A stretch of DNA of 64,000 bases, taken from the NCBI RefSeq assembly GCF_004011695.2, contig NC_082419.1:806001-870000 (forward strand). Direction: 5' to 3'. The translations under genes were made by a program, and so were the position numbers. Source of the stretch: Ascochyta rabiei (lineage: Eukaryota > Ascomycota > Dothideomycetes > Pleosporales > Didymellaceae). The notes under the pieces were generated by a model that saw only the letters and a list, made by a program, of their open reading frames with translations, had not been told where the DNA came from and ran no database searches. Shown here piece by piece: positions 1-10,040 of this stretch (the stretch's first letter is position 1; each line of letters starts with the position of its first letter).

Positions 1-394
1 TAGAACTTAGCATACACCTCTTATAATAAAAAATTACTATTTAATATAATAATACCTAGACTATCTACTTAATAAATAAGGAAGTCTTAAAACTCTAAAC
101 TAAACTACGACATATAGACATTTATAACTACTAGCTGTAATAAGAGGTAAATAAAGGCACTATAATAGTAACCTATGTCCTATCTACTAAGATGTTAGCT
201 AACAGACTTATAAAGGCTCTACTTGTAAGCAATTAGTTAACCTTTCTAAGGTAGCTAGGACTAGAGAAATGTACTGAACAAAGAAAGCTAGCTAACACCT
301 AGATAGAATTACTTAACTAAAAGCTTGCTAACCTAGAGGTATAATAAGAGCTAATTATGTCTAGCTTTAATAGGGCCTTAAAGCTAAGGGGGTG
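1..394 (+). mobile_element. Copia-A, 3' internal end (cut by window edge)
   Basis: This is the last ~400 bases of a Ty1/copia internal region, lying just before its 3' LTR. It aligns base by base with 14515-14908 of copia-C and, in reverse complement, with the 5' parts of copia-B and copia-D. It ends in a purine-rich tract (AAGCTAAGGGGG), a typical polypurine tract for plus-strand priming directly upstream of the LTR. No open frame survives. The rest of the element lies outside the window. Confidence 0.85.
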
Positions 395-556
395 AGTCAG
401 ATAACTGACCTTGCTGAACCAAGTTAGGGGGTTAGGGTTAACCTTAGTTAACTTAGGGGCTAGCGACACACACACATAAAATTAGCCATTAAGACAGATA
501 ATTATTAATTAATTACCTTTATTATTATCTTTGCATATTAAGCATATTATCTAACA
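395..556 (+). repeat. Copia LTR (copy A, 3' LTR)
   Basis: A 162-bp LTR matching the LTRs at 9879-10040 and 14909-15070 in the same orientation. It ends in TTATCTAACA, the complement of the TGTTAGATAA start seen in other copies. The expected 5' TG has decayed to AG. The core carries the near-palindrome GTTAACC-TT-GGTTAAC (here with one change) and a CA-repeat stretch. Confidence 0.88.
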
Positions 557-3448
557 AAGGGTAATATCTTAAATTACATAACTGTACGCCCTACTTATTA
601 GCACTTTATCTTTTAACCTTATAGCCTATGTTATTTAAACTAACTACACTTCTCCTAACTTCTCTGTAAATAAGAAACGTTATCTCTTAAGTCTTTACTT
701 CTTTTTCTGTTTAATCCCTCCTTTCTATTACCTTTGTTGCATCTTCCCTGCATTACATTCTCTCCTTCCTCTAGCACTGCTAGCCATTTCAGTGCCTTCT
801 TGTTGTTCTTGGCTGCAGTAGCAATGCATTCTCGCAAACAAATAATAGCGTTTATCTTACATTAGTAAGAAGGCATGTCTTTTATACCTACTACTTGTAA
901 TTAGATTAGCTAGGTCTATTAAGATTCTTATTAAGACATATAAGGCCAAGAACTGTAAGCTAGTTTAGCTATTTTAAGCAGACTCTTTATACCCTTATTG
1001 TTTCTCTAGTCTACTTAAGCGCTTGTTTTACAGGGTGCTAGTAACTGCGTATTAAGAGGGGCTAGTAGGGTAGGAGCTAAGCTGTCTTCTGCAACATTAG
1101 CTACTTAAAAGAGTATTTTAGGTTTATCTAAAGGCAGCTAGCAGTATTAGTAGCTTTTAGAGCTAGGAGCTTAGTATAACACATACTAGCATCTAGTTAA
1201 AGTCTAGATCTTCTACTATTATTATTAAATCCTAAGAACTTATTTTAGAGTAACAGTAGTAGAGAGTAATGTTTAGAGAAGAGAAGAGATATCTTTAAAA
1301 GTAAAGTAGAGGACCTATAGAGTTTAGGTTTAATAATAAAAGGGCTGTATATACCCTGTGTCCTGCTACTAAGCTTATATCTAGCACTCCCTACACCTTC
1401 TTTTTAATATATTCTTATAGTACGCTAGCTAGTAATGTATAATATCTAAGTTTCTATATAATGCCTAACATCTGTGCAGATATAGCATACAGTGCCATTT
1501 AAGCTCCTCTAAAACATCTGTGCACTTAATTATGGTAAGAGATGCTTGTAGCTTATTAATTGTAGATCTATAATCAGAATATCCTAGTTACTCTGCTATC
1601 CTTCTTTACATGTATCCCCTGTCTAGACCTAACTCAAATTGCTCTCTCTCTTCGCGCAAGGGACGAAGGTCTAAGTGCGGTGACCGCAGCTTTACTCTAA
1701 GAGCGGGCATAAGCAGCAGCACCGTTTGCTATAAGACGCGAAGAGCTTCTAGTACAGCCAACACCTACTCTTTCCTACGTCTTTCTGTTAAAAGTATCCT
1801 ACAAGGCTACTACAGGATTTAGTAGTTTTATCTACGTAAGGGTTTATGTGTTACTACTTAGCGCTACATATAGAGGCGCTGTCCTTCTAAAAATAAAGTA
1901 GGTTAAGCGCAGTAATAGTGCGCCTTTTTACAATTCTACTCTAATAAATAGCTGCCTTGCTAGACTGTTATAACCTGTAATACTATAATACTAGTAACAC
2001 CCTATTTATATAATACTTCTTCTAGTGCTAGGCTTAAAAGCTTATAGTAAACACGCTTAGTACGTAAAGTAGACTAATATATTAGTTAAGTATATTAGGG
2101 GGCACCTCTCTATACTAGTACTCTATAGCTCCTTTCTAGCATAACTCCTATTCTTCTTATTAGCTTTGCTTTCTCCTTTTCCTTTTGGCTTTTGCTAAGT
2201 GTCCTGCTTATATACATTAACGCTAAAGACTAACTTAACTTAAAAGGCAGACTCTTAGAGCGCAACTATTACTTAGAAAGCGCTCTCTCTTTAATGTTTA
2301 ATATAGCATAGATAGGCTTATTAATTACTAGTATAGCTAGGATTATAGCTATATTCTGCTTAAAAAAGGAAGGGTATAGCTAGCTTAAGATAGGCGTAAT
2401 GTGTAGTCTTTAGCTTACAGTTAGCACTAATGTAAGGAAATAGGCCTTTTTAATTTAATATTACTAACTTATAGTTATAGTTTAATTAGCTTACCTATAT
2501 CTTATAGTTCTTCTAATATCTATACTAGACTATCTAGTTAACGTATATTATAACTGTTATAATAGTATTAGATATTATACCTAGTTTTATATAGGTACAC
2601 TACACTTTAATCTTAATCTTACTAATAGTAATAAGGACTAAAGAGACGTGCTATGCTAAGAAGTTACCTAAACCTGCTTACTTTGCTATAATATTACTCT
2701 TATCTACAGCGCTCTTGTATTAGCTACTAGAGAGCTATAAACTCTATAGTGTAGTATAGACTAAACAGGGATTTATATAATTATTAAATACGTTTATTGT
2801 TATAAATGTAGTTACAGTATTAGTTTAGCTGTACAGAGTAATGCTTCTTACTAGCATATTGCTTGCTAGAAACACTAATAGTGTTAACTTGCGCTAAAGC
2901 GTCCTTCTAGTATGCTCTCTCTCTCTTCTTGCATTGCTATCTCTAATATTAGCAGGTCTGCGCCTCTACCTAGTTGCTATGCTGTCTCCCTTTTTGCTTA
3001 GCTAGCATTAAGCGCTAAATCACTAAACTAGGAGCTACTTAGTTAATTAGGGCCACTAAACGCAATACTGGAGGCAACTTTATAGGTTTAGATAGTGCTT
3101 TAGATGTTCTAGCGTAGTAATAGAAATAAAGAGTAATATTTAGTAGGTATAGGTGCTAGTGTGGGTTTGTTTAGTGCACTAGATTACGTGATAAGCAGTT
3201 ACGCTCTTGATATAAGAGAGCTATTTAGGTTAGTACTATCCTAGTCTTAGTAGATTTTAGTAGCCTGTAGTGTTCTAAGCTTAATAATTAGCTATAAGAT
3301 AGCTGCTATCTAGCTGTGCTGCATAGACAAAAGTTAAATCTATCTTTTCTCTATTACCTCTGCTTAACCTGTACATTGTAAGACAGCTACTCTGCTTTAA
3401 TATAGTGCTAAAGCTGCTATATAGACTGTAATATAGTTATAAGAGTGT
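557..3448 (-). pseudogene. Decayed, unidentified coding-like DNA (minus strand)
   Basis: This stretch lies between two copia LTRs and belongs to neither. Minus-strand frames read as protein for tens of codons with stops that are mostly TAG. Examples are an intact 60-codon piece at 655-837 (Lys/Arg-rich), a stretch around 1560-1640 reading RGYMQRRIAE then LGYSD, which resembles a helix-turn-helix of the recombinase/transposase type, and Lys/Glu-rich and Arg/Glu-rich stretches near 2150-2200 and 2900-2950. I cannot name the family. It could be an old DNA transposon or a dead host gene. The 70-codon plus-strand open frame at 1610-1822 is antisense to the helix-turn-helix-like stretch and is probably a shadow. 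Confidence 0.35.
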
Positions 3449-3610
3449 TGTTAGATGATATGCTTAATGTGTAAAGATGATAATAAAGGTAATTAATTAA
3501 TAATTATCTGTCTTAATGGGTCATTTTATGCGTGTGTGCCGCTAGCCCCTAAGTTAACCGAGGTTAACCCTAAAACCCAAACTTGGATCGGCAAGGTCGG
3601 TTATCTGACA
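3449..3610 (-). repeat. Copia-B 3' LTR
   Basis: 162 bp, reverse-complement orientation, with a TGTTAGAT start on the plus strand and a TCTGACA end. It matches the other copia LTRs in the window. Confidence 0.88.
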
Positions 3611-6600
3611 AAAGGTTAACTACTTGCTTGCAGGCAGAGCCTTTATAAGTCTGTTAGCTAACATCTTCGTAGATAGGACATAGGTTACTGTTATAGTGCC
3701 TTTGTTTGCCTCTTATTACAGCTAGTGGTTGTAAATGTCTACATATTGTAGTTTAGTTTAGAGTTTTAAGACTTCTATGTTAATTAATTAGATAGGCTAG
3801 GTATTATTATATTAAATAGTAATTATTAATTATAAGAGGTGTATGCTAAGTTCTAATAATAGTTGTAAGATAAAAATAGCTTCCTTAGCCACCTGTGCTA
3901 GGGCAAGTAGCTCTGCTTTAGTTGTTAATGTAGTAACTGTGTCTTGTTTATTAGCTCTCTAGGTAATAAGTCCTCTATATAGTTTAATAGTATATCCTTA
4001 GAAGCTCTTCCTATTAAAAGTATTATTAGCAAATAATACATTACTAGCAACTACTAGGTGCTTGTTGCCTCTAAAGGTAAGGGATAGGTCTTATGTCCCT
4101 TGTAGGTACAATAGTACTTAATCTGCTGCGTTATAGTGCTGCTGTCTAGGGTAAGTTAGAAATTGTGCTAGCCTAGATGTGGCAAAGGCAATGTTAGGCC
4201 TAGTAGTGACCACAGTAAAGAGGAGAGATCTAATCTTTCTCTAGTATTTGTTAATTTCTAATGCTGCAGCTTCCCCTTTATTTAGTAGAAGCTTAACGCT
4301 TAATATTAGTGTGTTGTGTTGTATGTCTATCTAATCTACTAAAGAGACAATTTCATTAATGTATAACGCCTATAAAAGGAGGATCCTTAGGTTGTCTTAA
4401 TCTTAGGTTATCTCCACTCCTAGGAACTATTGCAGATTGTTTCCTCCTGTAACAGAGTATTTGTTAGTAATATAGCTAAGGGCCTTGTCTGCCTTATAGC
4501 TTCTAGTTAGGTAATAAGCTATAATAATATTATCTACATAGAAGAAGACAGTAACTCTATTCTTAAGTAAGCAGCAGGGTTTATAGGGAACAACTGCAAA
4601 TCTATAGCTTGTTAGAGTAGATATAAATTCCTTCCACTAGCGGAGTAGAGAGATTCTTAGTCTATATAGTGCCTTGTGTAGCTATAGGACTATTCCTAGT
4701 TTCTAATGCCTACGTAGCATCCTTATATAGTCCTTTCTATTAATTAATACATAAATAAAGGCGTTTGTAATATTAAACTACTTAAGTTCTAGGTTATATG
4801 CTGCTAAAATTGCTATAAGTATTCTAAAGAACCTGCTAGCTAGTGTTACTGCGTAGGTATCTTTAGAAGTAATATTTTGTTACTAGTTACTTTAGACTAC
4901 TAGTTGCGCCTTATATTTAAGTAGGTAGTAGTTCTTATTAAGCTTATACGTGTATACCTACATACAGTTAAGTACCTAGTGTCCTACTGCCTTAGTCTTT
5001 ATTAGGGGTACTTTAGACTATACCTTTATAGTCTAATAGCTGCTAAGATATGCTTACTTAGCTTCTTTAAACTATTAGTAAAGCAGGTGGTCCACCGGTT
5101 TAATTGTGCTGTTAGCTCTAGTAGGAGTTAGCTTTAATAAGGCTTAAGCCCTTTTATTAGCATTTGTTTTAACCTAGCCTTATTAATATTGTTGCCCTAG
5201 TATGTACCTACATATCTGCCTTAAATGCTAGCAATAAATGCAGTTTTCCATAGGTTAGTTTGTAAAATTCCTTAAGATTGCGCTAGCGTTAATTCTAACT
5301 AATTAGCAGTTAACTAGTACTACCTGCTAACTCCTAATTAGCTGTTACCTCTTACTAACTAGAATAACAACAACGTGTTTATTAACAACGCAACTAGTAG
5401 CAGAGTTAGAGGAGGGGTTAGATATATATGTCTAGCTTTCTGTCTATTATTATAACCTAGCTAATCTTCTATAGTATTTAAGTGTGCAATAGTGTTGTCC
5501 TTATAGAATAACTAGATTTTAGCCTTATTTTAGGGTAGAGGCAGAAGCTCTACGCTTCTTGTCTATATTACTATCTCTTTAAGAGTGCTGTGTATAAGAT
5601 TGTCTATTAGGTCCTACGTCTAGCTACTAAAGACAGTATTCTTATTAAAGATTACATCTCTTATACTAATAACTTATACTAAGGTTAGAATCTATATCTA
5701 ATATATGTTTAAGGATTAGTATCCTACTAGGTATTCTACCTATACTCTTAGGTCTAGTTGCTAGAGTTATAACTTTCCTTAAAGGGTGTTACTTATAAGA
5801 GTAAAGGCTTTACATCTATATACTTTTAGATATACCTAGTTTAGTTTCCTACTTTATATATTTAGGCTAGCTAGTTAAGCTGTATAGGTAAAGAACACAT
5901 TATAGGGTATTTTCTAGTTTTTTAATAACTTTAGTGTTTAGTTATATAGGTACACTACTGCTCTTATAATCTCTAGCTATATTTCCTATAGTAGGTTTAC
6001 GTCTAATCTTATAGTAGGTGCCTTATCTTTTATTACACCCCCTAAGTGTTTAGCACCTCTGTTCTGTGCTTAGGTGTCTAGTGCAGAAGGCTTAAGCCTA
6101 ATTGATTATGCAGCGCACTATCTTAATACTTCTAGTTTTATTATAGTAATTTTACTATTATAATTAATTACCTTAACCGAGATCTTGTTTTGTTTAAACA
6201 GGAATTATGTAAGAGTGTCTAGGAAGTAGATAATTATCTTTCCTAGTTAATTATCTTTAAAATAGAAGTCCTAGAGGAAGCTAGATTAACTGTTAATAGT
6301 AAGTAATTAGCTCTTTTTTTTAGTAAAGCTTCCTTCTTTATATAAGTAGAAGTTAATTACTATACATTTTTCTAGTTCTTTATTACTTATTTGTTGTGTT
6401 AACTAATTTACCTCTTAGTCTTAGCTTGTCTGTAAGCATTACATTAGACTGTAGTAATACCCCTAACTCTTACCCCCTAAGATTGTTTGATAAGGTGTTT
6501 AATAGTAGTAGCTCTAGGGTGCCCTATTTGCTTGTGCTATAGCAGAGTAGTAGCAGTCTTAGGTATTTAGCCTTATGTTAATTATATTATAAATACTACC

Positions 6601-7761
6601 TATAGCTGTTCTCTAAGTACCTATTATCTATGTTGTTTATCTAAGCATATGATAGCTGTGTTATCTACTTGTCTAAGCTAAGTTAGATCTCCTTTTGTGT
6701 CCTACCAGATGCCCTGTTAACATAGTTATTAGAAAGAGACAAGATTGCAAAGTATGTCTAGGCACCATGCTACGTTATGTAGTTTAAGAGTGGTTAGTTA
6801 GCTTGTATTTAATAGATAGAGATAGATAGTGCTATATCCCTATATCTATACCTAGGAGTTTCCTGCCTATAGGTAGTTGTTTATTGCAGGTAGAGTAAGG
6901 TCTTATATTTAGTCCTTATTGTTTATAATATAGATTATTAATCCTAAGTTAAGTATAAAGGAGTTCCTAAGAAGGTAGCTTAGTAGCTCTATTTTATATA
7001 TTTCTTTAACTAGACTTATATTAATTATTAATATCTTCTATCCCTGTAGTTATCCTAAAGGTGCCTCTAGTGTTTAGGATGTCTTAATAGCTAGTGTCTT
7101 AGTGCAAGCTTGTTTTGCAGATCTAACCTAATCTTAAAGGTTAGCATTTTGTTCTCTCCTATATTGTACTATCTTAGCAATTCTATTATATACAGTAAAC
7201 TATTTTAGTCCTTTATTTTTATAGATGTAGTAGCAATCTTCTAGTCTATAGCGTTGTCTATAAGTAGGGCATTTTTGCTTCTCTAGCTACTGCTGTATCC
7301 CCTCTTAGGGACTGCTTAGATATAGTTATTTAACTAATATTTTATTTTTAATAAGGTCTTTCCTAACTCCCCTGTGTAGTAGAAGTAGATAATGCGTCTT
7401 TAACAATATAAGAGGCGTCCCTATTAGTGTCTAGGGTAGATTTACTACTAGTAGTAAGAGTTAAGTTGCTCTCTACAGTAAAGGCGCCTCTTTACTGTCT
7501 CCTCTTAGGGTAGTACTTACTTATATGCTCTTAGAAGCGTTTTATAATTTCTTTATAAGTTATATTTTGTTCTTATCTGCTATAGTCCTAGAATATTATT
7601 ACCTAGGTTTACGGTGGTAAAAGGGTAGGGGTTGGGTGGGGGTAGGGTACATCACGTGATGTACCCCTACCCTACCCTACCCCTACCCACGCTAATTCCA
7701 TGCCAAGAGGGTAGGGGTAGGGTAGGGTCCACATGGGGCACGGGTAGGGGTTGGGTAGGTT

Positions 7762-8077
7762 AGGTGTCAGCGTCCAACTCTTTACCTAAAGCAGTTATTG
7801 CAAAGCCTTGTACTACAAGAATGTAGAGCAAAACGAGCGCTTTCAAACAGTCCATATACCGTGAGATTCCGATCAAAAATGGTAGAGTTACAGCAGTTGT
7901 TGTGTAAATCCTAGGTCGTTACTACGTAGGCCTACGTAGCAACTGCTCTAGCTCTACCAGTTTTGATCGGGATCTCACAGTATATGGACCATTTGAAAGC
8001 GCCCGTCTTGCTCTACAATTCTATAGTACAAAGTCTTGCAATAACTGCTTTAGTTTAAGTGTTGGATGCCGACACCT
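7762..8077. repeat. Large palindrome 1 in MITE
   Basis: An inverted repeat of ~150-bp arms centred on ACGTAGGCCTACGT. The left arm begins AGGTGTCAGCG and the right arm ends TGCCGACACCT. Arms match imperfectly throughout (for example GAGCGCTTTCAAA pairs with TTTGAAAGCGCCC). It could extrude a long hairpin. Confidence 0.85.
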
Positions 8078-8122
8078 ACGGGCCCTACTTAGGCCTACCT
8101 CTTCACTACCTCTACCTCTACC

Positions 8123-8416
8123 TGTAACTCTTACAGTAAAGCAGCTATTAAGAAATTTTGTACTGGAAAGATATAGAACAAGGAGAGCGCTTTTAAACAG
8201 TCCATATTCCGTGAGATTCTGATCAAAACTGGTAGAGCTAGAGTAGTTGTTACGTAGGCCTACGTAGTAACAACCTAGGATTTACACAATAACTGCTGTA
8301 ACTCTACCAGTTTTGATCGGACTCTCACGGTATAGAGACCGTTTAAAAGCGCTCGCTTTAGTCTATACTTTTGTAGGACAAAGTTTTGCAATAATTGCTT
8401 TAGTTAAAGAGTTACA
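8123..8416. repeat. Large palindrome 2 in MITE
   Basis: A second inverted repeat with the same central TACGTAGGCCTACGTA. It is related to palindrome 1: the CCTAGGATTTACACAA segment that lies in its right half appears inverted in the left half of palindrome 1. The whole MITE is therefore a palindrome of palindromes. Confidence 0.82.
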
Positions 8417-9426
8417 CGCCGACACCTACAGGCCCTACTTAGGCCTACCTCTTCCCTTTAGACCCTACCCTAAACCCTACCCTACCCTACCCCTACCCCT
8501 GGTCTGTGCGGACTGTACCCTACTCCTACCCCACGCTAGAGGTACCCCTACCCTACCCCTACCTAACATCCGTGCAGACCCTACCCTACCCCTACCCTAT
8601 GTGGACCCTACCCCTACCCTACCCCTACCCCTAGTCCGTACGGACCGTACCTAACCCCTACCTAACCCTGGAGTACCCCCTACCCTTTTGCCAGCGTACC
8701 TAGGTTAGCGCTATCTTTATTACTAAATCTAAGAAGTCTTAGATAGTGTCTTATATATTGTATATTTTAGCAACATCCTCTATTTTAGTGTTAGTTACAG
8801 TATAATTATACTTAAGGAGCTAGGTATCCTAGCTCCTAGGTTATCTTATTAGTTTAAGGGCTGCTAGGTATTAGTAGCGTGCGCGTAATTGTTCTTCTTT
8901 AGCATTAATACTAACTATGTGTTTAAGGCTAATAAGCTATATTTAAATTAATTTACCTAGTTAGCAGCAGTTCTTTATAAGGTAAGGTAATACTAAGCTT
9001 TAGATAAATATTACTACCTTATCTAGGTTATTTTGTTCCTTATAGTAATCTCTATCTGCTATCTTATAGGATTTAAGGCAGCTCTTCTAATCGTTATTAT
9101 CTTCCTTCTATGCCTTTAGGCTGTTAGCTAATAGTTTAGATAGGATTTTAGGAAGCTAAGGGTTTCCTTATTTATTATTGCTAAGGGCTAGCCTTCTCTT
9201 ATAGTTAGTGATGTCTAGGGCGTTAGGCACTTAAGGCTTAGTCCTTAGAGAGATAGTCTAATTTAGGTCTATCTTCTCCTATACGTCTAGAGAGGCGTAG
9301 TAGGTCTATAGTTAATATAACTAAGATGTGTAGGTTATATAATATATAAGAATTATTATTAAATTGCGCATAGTTAATAGTAATATATTAAAAGGGTATT
9401 TTAGTAGTGTTAGTAAGACTCTTAAT

Positions 9427-9588
9427 TGTTAGATAATATGCTTAATGTGCAAAGATAATAATAAAGGTAATTAATTAATAATTATCTGTCTTAATCGCTC
9501 ATTTTATGTGTGTGTGCCGCTAGCCCCTAAGTTAACCAAGGTTAACCCTAAACCCCTAACTTAGCTCGGTAAGGTCGGTTATCTAACA
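9427..9588 (-). repeat. Copia-B 5' LTR
   Basis: 162 bp in reverse-complement orientation, from TGTTAGATAA to TTATCTAACA. It retains the GTTAACC and GGTTAAC inverted motif. Confidence 0.88.
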
Positions 9589-9878
9589 CTTGCTTACAGG
9601 ACTAAGGTCTCTCTAGGAACAGCAGCAGTAATAGTTATTACAGTTATCTAGCTACTTATAAAACAGCTCTATTGCAAATATAGGCACCCCTATAGATCTA
9701 CCAAGTATACTGCCTTATCCCTATAGTAGGGGGTTACGTTAGCGTAGTATCTACATAGCCTTAGCTGCTTAACTATAACTTTATATAAGGCAGATTTTAG
9801 CCTTATACCCTTTTCTAAACCTTTTTAAAGCTGCTAGGTACTTAGTAGTAATAGGTCTTTTCTATATTATAAGCTATT
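9589..9878 (-). pseudogene. Coding-like fragment between copia-B and copia-C
   Basis: 290 bp flanked by two copia LTRs. One minus-strand frame reads for all ~96 codons with eight stops, nearly all TAG, including a basic stretch LYKVIVKQLRLCRYY. It is probably the flank of copia-B and may be contiguous with the minus-strand coding-like DNA left of 3449. Family unknown. Confidence 0.35.
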
Positions 9879-10040
9879 TGTCAGATAACCGACCTTAATA
9901 AGCCAAGTTAGGGTTTTAGGGTTAACCTTGGTTAACTTAGGGGCTAGCGGCACACACACATAAAATGAGCGATTAAGACAGATAATTATTAATTAATTAC
10001 CTTTATTATTATCTTTGCACATTAAGCATATTATCTAACA
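9879..10040 (+). repeat. Copia-C 5' LTR
   Basis: 162 bp, TGTCAGATAACC to TTATCTAACA. It carries the GTTAACC-TT-GGTTAAC motif, a CACACACACA run and AT-rich promoter-like DNA. The transcription start cannot be located by eye. Confidence 0.88.

Larger units (their letters stand above)
7610..8698. mobile_element. hAT-type MITE with telomere-like arms and palindromes
   Basis: A 1089-bp non-autonomous element inside copia-B gag. Its termini are TACGGTGG at left and, reading inward from the right, TACGCTGG, each followed by AAAAGGG and G-rich TAGGG/TAGGGG arrays. The termini and the palindrome GTACATCACGTGATGTAC at 7648-7665 are shared with the 8.7-kb hAT element at 30929-39593, so the latter's family probably mobilised it. 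Inside lie two ~300-bp palindromes. It has no coding capacity: the 113-codon open frame at 8313-8654 runs through the Pro/Leu-encoding CCCTA repeats and is an artefact. Confidence 0.85.
7602..8706. repeat. 8-bp target duplication CCTAGGTT around MITE
   Basis: CCTAGGTT at 7602-7609 is repeated at 8699-8706. The uninterrupted site (TTACCTAGGTTAGCG) is present in copia-D near 61260-61270, which proves the insertion. Eight bases is the hallmark duplication of the hAT superfamily. Confidence 0.88.
3611..9426 (-). pseudogene. Copia-B gag-pol, inactivated
   Basis: Minus-strand Ty1/copia polyprotein remnant: Gag, protease, integrase, reverse transcriptase and RNase H in that order, read from 9426 downward. 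The reverse-transcriptase active-site box lies at 4529-4540 and reads Tyr-Val-Asp-Asn instead of Tyr-Val-Asp-Asp, so the second catalytic Asp is lost by a G-to-A type change. The frame aligns with copia-C read in the opposite direction and with copia-D. It is interrupted in the gag part by the hAT MITE. In-frame stops are mostly TAG where Gln or Trp is expected. Confidence 0.82.
3449..9588 (-). mobile_element. Copia-B, Ty1/copia retrotransposon with nested MITE
   Basis: Full-length element on the minus strand, bounded by 162-bp LTRs (3449-3610 and 9427-9588). Without the MITE at 7610-8698 it is ~5.05 kb, close to the 5.19 kb of copia-C. About 149 bp beside the 3' LTR, present in copia-D at 57122-57270, are missing, so the LTR joins AAAGGTTAAC directly. 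I find no convincing 5-bp target duplication (AGTGT at left, CTTGC at right). All frames are riddled with stops and it is certainly inactive. Confidence 0.9.

Noticed and set aside
1610..1822. 70-codon plus-strand open frame
   Set aside because: It is antisense to the helix-turn-helix-like minus-strand stretch and has low-complexity Ser/Arg composition.
8313..8654. 113-codon plus-strand open frame
   Set aside because: It is open only because CCCTA-type repeats encode Pro/Leu/Tyr without stops; it spans a MITE palindrome and terminal array.
7610..8698. Interstitial telomere or chromosome end
   Set aside because: The repeat is TAGGG/TAGGGG, not TTAGGG, and is flanked by target duplications and TIRs shared with a hAT element.
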